From Oscillospiraceae bacterium (GTDB lineage: Bacteria; Bacillota; Clostridia; Oscillospirales; UBA644), in NCBI GenBank assembly GCA_015067305.1, contig SVMT01000018.1:1-44730 (forward strand): 44,730 nt of DNA, in the 5' to 3' direction. A program made the position numbers and the translations under genes. This document shows positions 34,577-42,228 of this stretch, piece by piece. Each line of letters starts with the position of its first letter. Within the stretch, counting starts at the first letter, position 1. Under the pieces are notes generated by a model, which was given only the letters and a program-made list of their open reading frames with translations, did not search any database and was not told where the DNA came from.

Positions 34577-36811
34577 TTATGAAGGCTGTGTGTTTTCTTG
34601 CTCGATGGATTCGGGGGTTATGGGACGGTTTTCCACCTCGTTATCATCCTCGCGTACGATCAGAACTGCGCAGTATGCGGGCAGATCAATGGTGACTTCA
34701 TTACCGCAGCCACTTTTAATGTTGCCGAAGTTGGGGTAGTATACGGTGTATGCGCCGTCGTAGCCGTCTGTGAATGTCAGTGATACCTTGTTGTCCACAG
34801 AGGATGAGTTTGCCACGTAGGAAATATCGTGGTCGGCATCGATAAATTCACCATAAAGCACCGTCTTGGAGGTCGATCCCTTCGCATCGGTCAGCTTCAT
34901 GGTACGGGTTGCCAGATTGGAGATGCTGGCGCCAGCGGTAGTCGGCGAATAATTGTCGCAATCCGCAAGAGCTGCCATAGCGGCACTGACACTCTCGTTT
35001 CCGTCCGTCTCAATTGCCTTGTATTCTTCGTAGCTTGTGCCCACAAATACTACCGTGCCGCCCGCAGCCTTAAATGTTGCCAGTTTTTCTGCAGCGGGAA
35101 CGGAGATATACTGACCGTAAGCCAGCACTAATGTGCGGTAAGAGCCGTTTCCGATGATCAATCTGCCGTCAGCGGTTACGGTTGCGGCACAAATGCTCTG
35201 ATCATCTATGATCGTGTAAAGTACCTGTCTTTGCAAGAGATCCAAGCAGAGATCTGTGTAGTTTTTGTTGAGAAGGACTGCTTCCGTACTCTTGCCGAAT
35301 GCGGAAGAGTGCACATCGTCAGCATTGTGCAATGCCTGTACGGTTGCAATGGGGTAGAAGACTGCAACGTCGCCAGCCTCAATCGTACCGTCCAGCAAGG
35401 TGTTGAGTCTACCTACGTAGGTGTTGAGTGACGTGATTTGATCCAGGGTATAATCCTTTTGAGGGTTGATAACGTTATAAATAGTAGTGCCGAACAGGCG
35501 GGTTAGCGTCACTCCACCGATCGATGCGCCCATTTTGTCATTGTTAAAGTCGTCGGTGGGTACTGCGGCGGGGTTGTATTCAATCATCACGTCGGTTTTG
35601 CCCGCGTTACGAGCGGCACTTACCACAAAGCGAATGCCGAGGTGGTTACCGATAAAGCTCTCGGAGAGCAGCTGGTTAGGGTGTACCCACAGAATATCCA
35701 CACCGGGAATCGCCATACCTCCGATGATCTGCATGAAGTCACCGCCGTAGGTTTCCACATGGTCGTTCATGTTCTCTTCAAACAGCAGGTGTCCCGAGGA
35801 TGCCGTACCGTTTTGCGCACACCAAGCCTCTATCTGGTCAATATAAGCCTCCTTGAACAAAGATGCTACCAAGGAGTAGTAGTGGATACGCATACGCTGT
35901 GCCTGCTCGGTTTTGCCCTCAAACAACAAGGGCAGCTCAAGCGCATAACCATACGTTTCCTTGAACTTTTGATCCAGCCCCTCGGTCCATACGATGTAAT
36001 TTTCCTGGTCGCGATTACCCTGGCTGGGTTCGTCGGTGAAGAAAGCATCCACCATGGAGAAATCCTCGCCGAAGCTGTCCTTGTAGTGCTGATGCGTCAG
36101 CTCTATAAAGCGTGCGACAGAGTCCTTGCGCAGAGTGTCCACGTGGTAAAGGGTGTTGAAATTGGTTCTGTCCTGCTCGTGGGTGTCGTTGTAGCGTAGC
36201 ACGTAAAGGTCGAGAATGCACTCGCCGCTGATCTCACTTGTCAAATCAAATGTAAGGGAAGCGCCGTCGCTGTCCAGCGTCCACGTCTTGTCTGCCGTCT
36301 TAACGGTTGCCAGCTTGAGTGCGATATCGTAATTACGCAGGGAGAATGAGCCCTTTGCCTTGTCTAAAACGAGCTGAATGTGCTCAATGCCTGTCGCACG
36401 CCAGCCCTCGTTGGTATCCAGTACCTGACCGTAAGCCGAGCCGCTGGGCCACTGGTATTCGTCGTAAATCCAAAGGGTCATATCCTTTTCCTTGCCGTAC
36501 AGGTAAGTATCGCGCAAGAGGGTAAATTCATTTTCGTCCTTGAGGTATTGCTGATTAAAGTTGATGTTGGAAACGATACCGCCGTATCCCTGCATCAAAA
36601 AGGTGTCGATTTGTTCCTTGTAGGCCGAATTAAAGCCGTAAGTCAGCCAGTTCATACGGTACTTGTTTGCGGGGGTGTAGTAATCGTTGTCTTTCCAGAA
36701 TTGGCTGTAATCATCGTCAATAAATGCCAAAAGTTCAGCATGTTCACCTGCGCAACTTACTGTAAGCGCCATTATTAAAACAATAAAAAGCGCTGAAATT
36801 CTTTTAAACAT
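34577..36811 (-). CDS. Chimeric lipoprotein glycoside hydrolase (GH106-like)
   Basis: A 744-residue lipoprotein. Residues 1-32 are almost those of the neighbouring binding protein (V12 to L, P24 to H), including the C-A-G-E-H-A-E-L-L-A-F-I-D motif; from codon 33 on the protein is unrelated to it. The body resembles large (beta/alpha)8 glycoside hydrolases of the GH106 type (alpha-L-rhamnosidase): 'MTLWIYDEYQWPSGSAYG', 'DAFFTDEPSQG', 'SGHLLFEENM', 'VDILWVHPNQL'. A C-terminal beta-rich region and a Glu-rich tail follow. The body is GC-richer than its neighbours (31/60 and 33/60 in two sampled lines), which suggests horizontal transfer. It probably trims plant or host glycans at the cell surface; the exact activity is uncertain. 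Confidence 0.72.
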   Translation of the reverse strand: MFKRISALFIVLIMALTVSCAGEHAELLAFIDDDYSQFWKDNDYYTPANKYRMNWLTYGFNSAYKEQIDTFLMQGYGGIVSNINFNQQYLKDENEFTLLRDTYLYGKEKDMTLWIYDEYQWPSGSAYGQVLDTNEGWRATGIEHIQLVLDKAKGSFSLRNYDIALKLATVKTADKTWTLDSDGASLTFDLTSEISGECILDLYVLRYNDTHEQDRTNFNTLYHVDTLRKDSVARFIELTHQHYKDSFGEDFSMVDAFFTDEPSQGNRDQENYIVWTEGLDQKFKETYGYALELPLLFEGKTEQAQRMRIHYYSLVASLFKEAYIDQIEAWCAQNGTASSGHLLFEENMNDHVETYGGDFMQIIGGMAIPGVDILWVHPNQLLSESFIGNHLGIRFVVSAARNAGKTDVMIEYNPAAVPTDDFNNDKMGASIGGVTLTRLFGTTIYNVINPQKDYTLDQITSLNTYVGRLNTLLDGTIEAGDVAVFYPIATVQALHNADDVHSSAFGKSTEAVLLNKNYTDLCLDLLQRQVLYTIIDDQSICAATVTADGRLIIGNGSYRTLVLAYGQYISVPAAEKLATFKAAGGTVVFVGTSYEEYKAIETDGNESVSAAMAALADCDNYSPTTAGASISNLATRTMKLTDAKGSTSKTVLYGEFIDADHDISYVANSSSVDNKVSLTFTDGYDGAYTVYYPNFGNIKSGCGNEVTIDLPAYCAVLIVREDDNEVENRPITPESIEQENTQPS

Positions 36812-36975
36812 AGAAATTCTCCTTTTAGAGGTTTTTCTTTATATTATAACATATAAAATCAGCTCTGTCTACCCTCCCCGTATATGAATTTTTTGTGACA
36901 TTTTCGGGGCGCACGAGGTAAGAAGTAATAGGGAAGAGGTAATAAGTTTGAATAATTGTATCGGCGTCAGCTGTT
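36716..36975 (-). repeat. 260-bp direct repeat D' (second copy)
   Basis: This is the partner of 34261-34520 and supplies the hydrolase gene with promoter, leader, signal peptide and post-cysteine motif. Homology begins at 36716, exactly at the boundary between codons 32 and 33 of the hydrolase. At the other end it runs directly into the hairpin element at 36964-37080. Confidence 0.93.
36843..36871 (-). promoter_or_regulatory. Duplicated promoter of the glycoside hydrolase
   Basis: TAGACA (36866-36871) and TATAAT (36843-36848) on the minus strand with a 17-bp spacer. It is identical in both boxes to the promoter at 34388-34416, so the two genes should be expressed alike. Confidence 0.78.
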
Positions 36976-37080
36976 GAGACTTTTTTATAAATCCTAAAAT
37001 GTCGGTTTTCTTTTTGGGAAGGGGCATGGGGAAACCGATTTTTCTTTTTCTGTGAAAAGAAAAATCGGTTCCCCCATATA
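36964..37080 (-). repeat. Composite hairpin element, partial copy 3
   Basis: These 117 bases match 32851-32967 with a single difference seen by eye. They hold the 3' half of hairpin B, the TCGGTTTTCTTTTTGGGAAGGGG box and hairpin C (to 37076), which ends 19 nt from the sialidase stop at 37095. Hairpin A and the first half of hairpin B are replaced by the D' repeat. Confidence 0.85.
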
Positions 37081-37094
37081 AAAAATCATTATTA

Positions 37095-38093
37095 TTACAA
37101 CTTAACAACAGCAACAACAAGGTCTCTTCTTTCGCCTTCTTCGGACTCATAGAAAAGAACAGCCTGTTTTCTTACTGGGTCATAGTTTACGTCGCTGTAA
37201 CCGCCCCATTTTTCGTACATAAGTTTATCTTCCCATGTTTTTCCGAAGTCATGGCTTCTCTTGAGGGTAAGATTCTGTCTGCCGTCTTGAGATTCACAGT
37301 TTGTAAAGAGTATCTCCCTGTCATAACTGCACATACCTGCGGCACAGATGGGGTCGATAAGCTCTTCCTGATATTCGGGTTTTGTCCATCTCCAAGAACC
37401 GTTGATACTCTTTGCTGTTGCGCGGTGTTTGATGTTTGTGCCGTTTCTGATATTGATAAGCACATCACCTGTGGGAAGCTCACAGACACAAGCTTCGTTG
37501 GGGTCTTTAACTGTGAAATGGTTGATAAGTTCGCCAAGTCTCCATGTTTTACCGCCGTCGTTACTTGTGATCGTGGAAGTGCAGGAGGGGGCGTGAGCAT
37601 GAACGTCTTCGGGATTATATGCGATCCATACAGGAACTACAAGTCTTCCCCAATGGAGTTTTATTCCGTGACCGGGGCCTGCGGCAATAACTGTGCGGGG
37701 GATAACTTCACGGTGTTCGTGCATATCGAAAGCGTATGTTATATCTTCGGGTTCAGACCATGTTTCACCCTCATCGGTGCTGTATCTGTAGTAACATCTT
37801 GTGTAGTCTCTCATGCAGATAAAATGGATCTTGTCGCCGTCGGGGATCATTACGGGGTTATTGGAAGTGTAGTGGTTCTCGCCGTCAAAGATGATCTTTC
37901 TGTCGGACCATGTCAAGCCGCCGTCTTCGCTCTTTCTCATCATGATATCAATTATGGAGTTGTCGTTGCCGTGGCGTGCTTCATAGTAGATGATAATATT
38001 TCCTTTATCTGTTACGATAACGCCGGGAATACGGTAGTTTTTATAGCCGTTTTCGAGTCTTTTTTCAATTATCGTCTTATGTAAAATTTCCAT
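37095..38093 (-). CDS. Sialidase-like BNR-repeat protein (GH33 type), no signal peptide
   Basis: A 332-residue six-bladed propeller of the exo-alpha-sialidase type, which removes terminal sialic acids. The arginine motif is present as 'NYRIPGVIVTD', and four Asp boxes occur: 'SEDGGLTW', 'STDEGETW', 'SNDGGKTW' and 'SHDFGKTW'. 'NEACVCELPTGDVLINIRN' and C-terminal 'GGYSDVNYD' fit the catalytic Glu and Tyr regions. There is no signal peptide, so it is predicted cytoplasmic, unlike most bacterial sialidases; it might act on imported oligosaccharides. The ATG at 38093 has AGAGG upstream; an in-frame TTG seven codons earlier is less likely. It has its own promoter. Related BNR hydrolases cannot be excluded. 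Confidence 0.8.
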   Translation of the reverse strand: MEILHKTIIEKRLENGYKNYRIPGVIVTDKGNIIIYYEARHGNDNSIIDIMMRKSEDGGLTWSDRKIIFDGENHYTSNNPVMIPDGDKIHFICMRDYTRCYYRYSTDEGETWSEPEDITYAFDMHEHREVIPRTVIAAGPGHGIKLHWGRLVVPVWIAYNPEDVHAHAPSCTSTITSNDGGKTWRLGELINHFTVKDPNEACVCELPTGDVLINIRNGTNIKHRATAKSINGSWRWTKPEYQEELIDPICAAGMCSYDREILFTNCESQDGRQNLTLKRSHDFGKTWEDKLMYEKWGGYSDVNYDPVRKQAVLFYESEEGERRDLVVAVVKL

Positions 38094-38142
38094 ATACGCT
38101 GAACCTCTTTCCAATTACTGAAGGTAAAATTTCTCTATACTA

Positions 38143-38171
38143 AGTATACAACAAAATTCATTTTTTGTCAA
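38143..38171 (-). promoter_or_regulatory. Housekeeping promoter of the sialidase gene
   Basis: On the minus strand TTGACA (38166-38171) and TATACT (38143-38148) are 17 bp apart, 50 bp before the ATG at 38093. Confidence 0.86.
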
Positions 38172-38194
38172 TAGGGTAAGCGTGATTTTTTTAT

Positions 38195-38232
38195 GCGGGA
38201 AAACCATTTTTTGTAAAAATAGGTTTTCCCGC
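38195..38232. repeat. Isolated hairpin A of the composite element family
   Basis: GCGGGAAAACC pairs with GGTTTTCCCGC around a loop containing ATTTTTTGTAAAA, the loop type of hairpin A in copies 1 and 2, but with different stem bases. It lies 34 nt after the stop of the lipoprotein gene at 38266 and upstream of the sialidase promoter. No box or other hairpin accompanies it. Confidence 0.7.
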
Positions 38233-38265
38233 AATAAATAAAGTCAATATAGTGATAATATGGAT

Positions 38266-39228
38266 TTATTGGCGGATAAGTTCAAATGAAATATTATTTA
38301 TGTCACCGTTATGAGGCACGGTTACTTTAATTATTTGCGCTGTGAGCTTATCAAAATTAACACCTAAAGATTCCAAGTCTGACACAAATGTGGAAATAGC
38401 TTCGTTTCGGCTTTCAAAAATACTTCCGTAGTTTGGTGCTCCGTTGATCGGATAATAAACATCTTCTTTAATATCTTCAAATACCAAATGAGAGTTCTCT
38501 GAATATTCACCCATAAACCAGTTAGAAAACTCTGTAACAGTTCCTTTTTTATAGAATACTGAAAAATCTATGTCTTCGTCTTCATATTGGCTCTGCAATT
38601 CAGTATACATTTTTTCGGACATCAAATACGGTGCAACTTCATCTTTGTTGATTCCGTAGAAGAATGAAATATCAAAAAATATAACATATATTTCTGTTTC
38701 AGAACCGTTTTCCCGAATGTAAATACATTTTTCGTATTCTTCGGTAAGAGGGTTATACCAATACAGATTGAATTTTCCGTGTGCTTCACTGTGTACATAT
38801 TCAGGAATGTTATACTCTATCCATTCAGTCCATTCTGGAGTAGCGTGGATCTTGTATTTTTCAAGTGTATATGCAAAATTTGAAGTGTCGCCCAAATATG
38901 TGTCTTCAGAATTCATATCATTGAAAATTGAAGAATAATGATATTGGTTATCGGGATATAATTCCTTATTGCAGAGTAATGATTCCAAGCATATCCCTAA
39001 ATAACGTAATTTATCAGCTCTGACGAGTTCAGTGTATGCTTCTGCTGCAACATATACAAAATCGTCTCCACAGGGAATTTCATAAACTTCATCATCTAAC
39101 TGCTTTATTCCGTCTGTTTCTGAAATAAATTTTGTAACTTCTATGGCTGTATAATCTTTGTGGGTTCCATTGCTGCATGAAGACAGTAATAAGCAGAATA
39201 AGGCTAAAAAGATAAATGATTTTCTCAT
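38266..39228 (-). CDS. Lipoprotein of unknown function
   Basis: A 320-residue lipoprotein with lipobox L-S-S-C at about residue 19-20, then S-N-G-T-H-K-D. It lacks the PA-x-L-x-x-FID motif of the other lipoproteins. The body is acidic and mixed alpha/beta, with 'SHLVFEDIKEDVYYPINGAPNYG' -like segments split here as 'FEDIKEDVYYPINGAP' and a C-terminal 'ITVPHNGDINNISFELI'. I do not recognise a family. The ATG at 39228 fits a consensus promoter at 39259-39287; a longer open frame upstream reads through the hairpin repeat and is not real coding sequence. It follows the ABC operon on the same strand but has its own promoter. Confidence 0.75.
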   Translation of the reverse strand: MRKSFIFLALFCLLLSSCSNGTHKDYTAIEVTKFISETDGIKQLDDEVYEIPCGDDFVYVAAEAYTELVRADKLRYLGICLESLLCNKELYPDNQYHYSSIFNDMNSEDTYLGDTSNFAYTLEKYKIHATPEWTEWIEYNIPEYVHSEAHGKFNLYWYNPLTEEYEKCIYIRENGSETEIYVIFFDISFFYGINKDEVAPYLMSEKMYTELQSQYEDEDIDFSVFYKKGTVTEFSNWFMGEYSENSHLVFEDIKEDVYYPINGAPNYGSIFESRNEAISTFVSDLESLGVNFDKLTAQIIKVTVPHNGDINNISFELIRQ

Positions 39229-39258
39229 GTGGCAGGCTCCTATATATTTACTGTATGT

Positions 39259-39287
39259 ATTATAACATATTTCAGACCATACGTCAA
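39259..39287 (-). promoter_or_regulatory. Housekeeping promoter of the unknown lipoprotein
   Basis: On the minus strand TTGACG (39282-39287) and TATAAT (39259-39264) have a 17-bp spacer, about 30 bp before the ATG at 39228. Confidence 0.86.
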
Positions 39288-39339
39288 TCTTTGTGAGTAT
39301 GAAATTTCTATAATTACTTAAATTATTGTTTTTAAAACA

Positions 39340-39420
39340 GTTCCAATTCGGTTTTCTTTTTTTGAAGGGGTAAAGGGGAAACTTTTTTCTTTTTCCGCGA
39401 AAAGAAAAAAGTTTCCCCTT
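39340..39420. repeat. Composite hairpin element, partial copy 4
   Basis: The box CCAATTCGGTTTTC plus a T run and GAAGGGG is followed by hairpin C (39373-39420), where AAGGGGAAACTTTTTTC pairs with GAAAAAAGTTTCCCCTT. It ends 14 nt from the stop of the ABC transporter gene at 39434. Hairpins A and B are missing. Stem bases differ from other copies with pairing maintained. Confidence 0.82.
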
Positions 39421-39433
39421 AAAATCCCCCATA

Positions 39434-41653
39434 TTATTTATTGACTTTAGCCATTTTTGTTGTCTGTCGATGTGCCATAACGAGATTGTAGTAGATGCCT
39501 TTGTTTTTCAGAAGTTCTTCGTGAGTTCCGAATTCCGCAAGTTCACCTTTTTCGAGAACGATCAGCCTGTCCGCATTTCTCAGAGTTGAGAGTCTGTGGG
39601 CAATGGCAATGGTCGTTCTGCCTTTTGTCAGACGCTGGAGAGCTTCCTGAATCTTTCTTTCCGTTTCCGTGTCAAGGCTCGCTGTAGCCTCGTCAAGAAT
39701 AAGTATCTTCGGGTCACGGAGTACGGCTCTGGCAATGGCAATTCGCTGTCTCTCGCCGCCTGAGAGACTGTAACCGTGTTCACCTACAACGGTGTTATAC
39801 GCATCAGGTAGCTTGATTATGAAGTCATGCGCGTTGGCTATCTTCGCCGCCGCAAATACGTCTTCGGGAGGCGCATCTGGTCTTGCGTAAAGAATGTTTT
39901 CGTAGATCGAACCTGCAAAGAGGAAAGTCTCCTGGAAAACTATACCGATGCTCGTGTTCAGGGTCTGCTTTTCGATGTCACGAATGTCTGTACCGTCGAT
40001 CATAAGCGAACCGCTGTTTACGTCGTAAAGTCTCATTACAAGGTTTATAAAGGTGGATTTACCAACACCCGAATGACCTACGATGCCGACCATTTCACCC
40101 TGATTGATCTTGAGTGAAATGTTTTTCAGAACGGGTTCATAGCTCTTGTAACCGAAAGTAACATTTTTGAATTCGATATCACCGTGAATTACAGGAGAAA
40201 CAACATTTTCATGGTCCTTGATGTCAGGTTCTTCGTCGAGAATTTCAGTCAGTTTCGCCATACTTGTTACTGCATTTGCAAGAGAACGGGGAAGATTGGT
40301 CATCCAACGGAGAGGTCCGTAGATGTAACCCGTGTAACTGATTATCTGTGTGAGTTCACCGACCGTCATGGGAGGACCTACAAAGGATTCTCCGAGAACT
40401 GCCCATGCGCCGAAGTAAAGCACGAGGAATTCACCGAGACCTACAACGAAACCGAGTATTGGGAAGAGAATTGCCCAGATCTCTTCGTTCTGAGCAGAGA
40501 TCTCTGCCTGTTTTTCAGCTGCATAATCGTATTTTTTGATCTCTTTTTCTTCTGTGCCGAAGACTTTTACGACTCTGATACCTTTGATGATATCATGAAG
40601 AATACCGTTTGCACGTGAACCGAGTATCCACTGTCTTTCATATTTTCTGTGGATGAATTTCCAGAAACGTGATATCGCAAACATTGTAATGGGAACGGGG
40701 AGGAATACGAAAAGCGCAAGTATGGGACGTGTAACGATAAAATATACCGAAACACAGATAAAAATTACGCCTACTTCGATGATCTGAGCTGTTTCCGCTT
40801 TAAGGAAATCGGAAATTACCGAAGTGTCTTCCGTTACTCTTTTTATGAGGTCGCCCGTGGTTCTTCTTGAGATCGAAGACATTGAAAGGAACTGTATTTT
40901 TTCGTACATTTTTGTACGCAGTTCGTTCATGAAAGAGGTCCCAGCCTTGTTTCTCAGTCGTGCCGCAAAAATATTTACAACACGTATCAAAACGTATATG
41001 GCAAACATTGCCAATACGAGTCCTACAATGGCGAGATAGGGATTTGCTTCACCCCAGGGAGCCTGTCCCTCGGAAGCAGGGAAGAGGTAGTCGTCCACAA
41101 GTATCCTGTTGATCACGGGAATCATAAGGTTTGCCATATTGCAAACAAGCACAAGTAGTCCCGCAAGCAGGAAAGAGGGTATGTAGCGTTTACCCAATAC
41201 GATGAATTTTTTTACGATAGAACCTTTGTCTGCGCAGTTTATGCAGAACTGCGTGTTTGCAACGAAAGGTTTTCCGCATTTCGGGCAATGAGAGTGTTCT
41301 TCTTTCATCTCCGTCATTTCGCCCGTTTCGAGGTAATAGTTTATAACTTTTATGAATTCCGACAGGGGTTTTACGCAGCTCTGTGTCATTCTGCAAAGTC
41401 TGACAGAGGGACCGTCCTTGAAATCTGCTTCAAGGGTTGCGCATCCGATGTTGGAAACAATGGAAAGTCTCTTCAGGGAATCCACTTCGCAGGAGAAATT
41501 CGGTGTTTCGCCTTCTTTTCCCACTTCCATGTAATAAATTCCGTTTCTACGGATCAATGTGGTTTTTCCCGTACAGATATTTCCGTTTTCGTCGATGTCG
41601 TATTCGGATCTGCAAAGAATTTCATCCGTTACGACTGTATCTTTTTCGGACAA
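39434..41653 (-). CDS. ABC exporter half-transporter with N-terminal sensor-like extension (second subunit)
   Basis: A 739-residue exporter-type ABC protein. Residues 1-115 form a beta-rich extension unlike ordinary exporters. A zinc-ribbon-like motif follows (Cys123, Cys126, Cys137, Cys140). Six membrane helices span about 158-450. The ATPase has Walker A 'GHSGVGKS' (about 525-532), signature 'LSGGERQR', Walker B 'ILILDEATAS' with catalytic Glu, and the switch 'IAHRLSTL', so the site looks functional. The start is TTG at 41653 with AAGGAG upstream; the nearby ATG is out of frame. Gene order 42229 ABC, DUF1854, this ABC suggests a heterodimer. NCBI names some DUF1854-linked ABC proteins cyanophycin-associated; no cyanophycin gene is here. 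Cargo unknown. Confidence 0.87.
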   Translation of the reverse strand: MSEKDTVVTDEILCRSEYDIDENGNICTGKTTLIRRNGIYYMEVGKEGETPNFSCEVDSLKRLSIVSNIGCATLEADFKDGPSVRLCRMTQSCVKPLSEFIKVINYYLETGEMTEMKEEHSHCPKCGKPFVANTQFCINCADKGSIVKKFIVLGKRYIPSFLLAGLLVLVCNMANLMIPVINRILVDDYLFPASEGQAPWGEANPYLAIVGLVLAMFAIYVLIRVVNIFAARLRNKAGTSFMNELRTKMYEKIQFLSMSSISRRTTGDLIKRVTEDTSVISDFLKAETAQIIEVGVIFICVSVYFIVTRPILALFVFLPVPITMFAISRFWKFIHRKYERQWILGSRANGILHDIIKGIRVVKVFGTEEKEIKKYDYAAEKQAEISAQNEEIWAILFPILGFVVGLGEFLVLYFGAWAVLGESFVGPPMTVGELTQIISYTGYIYGPLRWMTNLPRSLANAVTSMAKLTEILDEEPDIKDHENVVSPVIHGDIEFKNVTFGYKSYEPVLKNISLKINQGEMVGIVGHSGVGKSTFINLVMRLYDVNSGSLMIDGTDIRDIEKQTLNTSIGIVFQETFLFAGSIYENILYARPDAPPEDVFAAAKIANAHDFIIKLPDAYNTVVGEHGYSLSGGERQRIAIARAVLRDPKILILDEATASLDTETERKIQEALQRLTKGRTTIAIAHRLSTLRNADRLIVLEKGELAEFGTHEELLKNKGIYYNLVMAHRQTTKMAKVNK

Positions 41654-41689
41654 AGTATCATCTCCTTTTTTGAGAAGTACAGATCATGA

Positions 41690-42208
41690 TCACACCAGGA
41701 AGGCTTCGATCTTTTTGCGGCTCTGAATATCAAAACTGTCAAAGTCGTCAATAAGATATCTGTTTCCGTCAATGTCTCTTATCTGAACTGCGCCGCGTTT
41801 TTCGGGGTTTACGTATCTGATATTTCTTGAAGCGTCTCTGAGGGCAAATTCTCTTTTGCCTGCATTTGTGATAACTTCATAATATTGATAACCCATTCTG
41901 TCCTTTACAGACAGTATTTTTGTGATAGACGGGCAATAGTAAAGTTTTGTTAGTTCAGCACGAATATTTGCTTCATTTGCTTCGCTGAGATGTTTTATAT
42001 CGCGGAGAATTCCGATCTCGTTACCGTCTTTATCTATAATACATATGTATTCGTCGGGAGCTTTATAGGGCAAAGCTCTGCATATCTTTACACGTTCATA
42101 TTCTTTATCTTCGTATTTCAAGGAAAGATATCCGCCTTCAGTGGGTGTGAACACGCATTTAGAAGCGTCAAGCATCGTCATTTCCGCAAGTGTTTGAAGT
42201 TCGCTCAT
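41690..42208 (-). CDS. DUF1854 protein of the ABC operon
   Basis: A 172-residue soluble protein of the DUF1854 family. Segments such as 'EYERVKICRALPYKAPDEYICI', split here as 'VKICRALPYKAPDEYI', 'GNEIGILRDIKHLS' and 'YYCPSITKILSVKDRMGYQYYEV' match the family core; the C-terminus 'RDASRNIRY...QIRDIDGNRYLIDD' also fits. DUF1854 genes are regularly found beside ABC exporters, as here between two subunits. Its role is unknown; it may be a regulatory or cargo-handling partner. AAAGGA precedes the ATG. It starts 20 bp after the first ABC gene and ends 36 bp before the second. Confidence 0.85.
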   Translation of the reverse strand: MSELQTLAEMTMLDASKCVFTPTEGGYLSLKYEDKEYERVKICRALPYKAPDEYICIIDKDGNEIGILRDIKHLSEANEANIRAELTKLYYCPSITKILSVKDRMGYQYYEVITNAGKREFALRDASRNIRYVNPEKRGAVQIRDIDGNRYLIDDFDSFDIQSRKKIEAFLV

Positions 42209-42228
42209 TAAATTCAGTCCTTTCGGAT

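Noticed and set aside
37251-38084. 277-codon open frame on the plus strand
   Set aside because: It lies antisense inside the sialidase gene, whose Asp boxes establish the true strand; the cysteine-rich product is a shadow.
39229-39432. N-terminal extension of the lipoprotein frame at 38266 up to 39432
   Set aside because: The extension translates the hairpin repeat and lies upstream of a consensus promoter (39259-39287). The ATG at 39228 gives a proper lipoprotein signal peptide.
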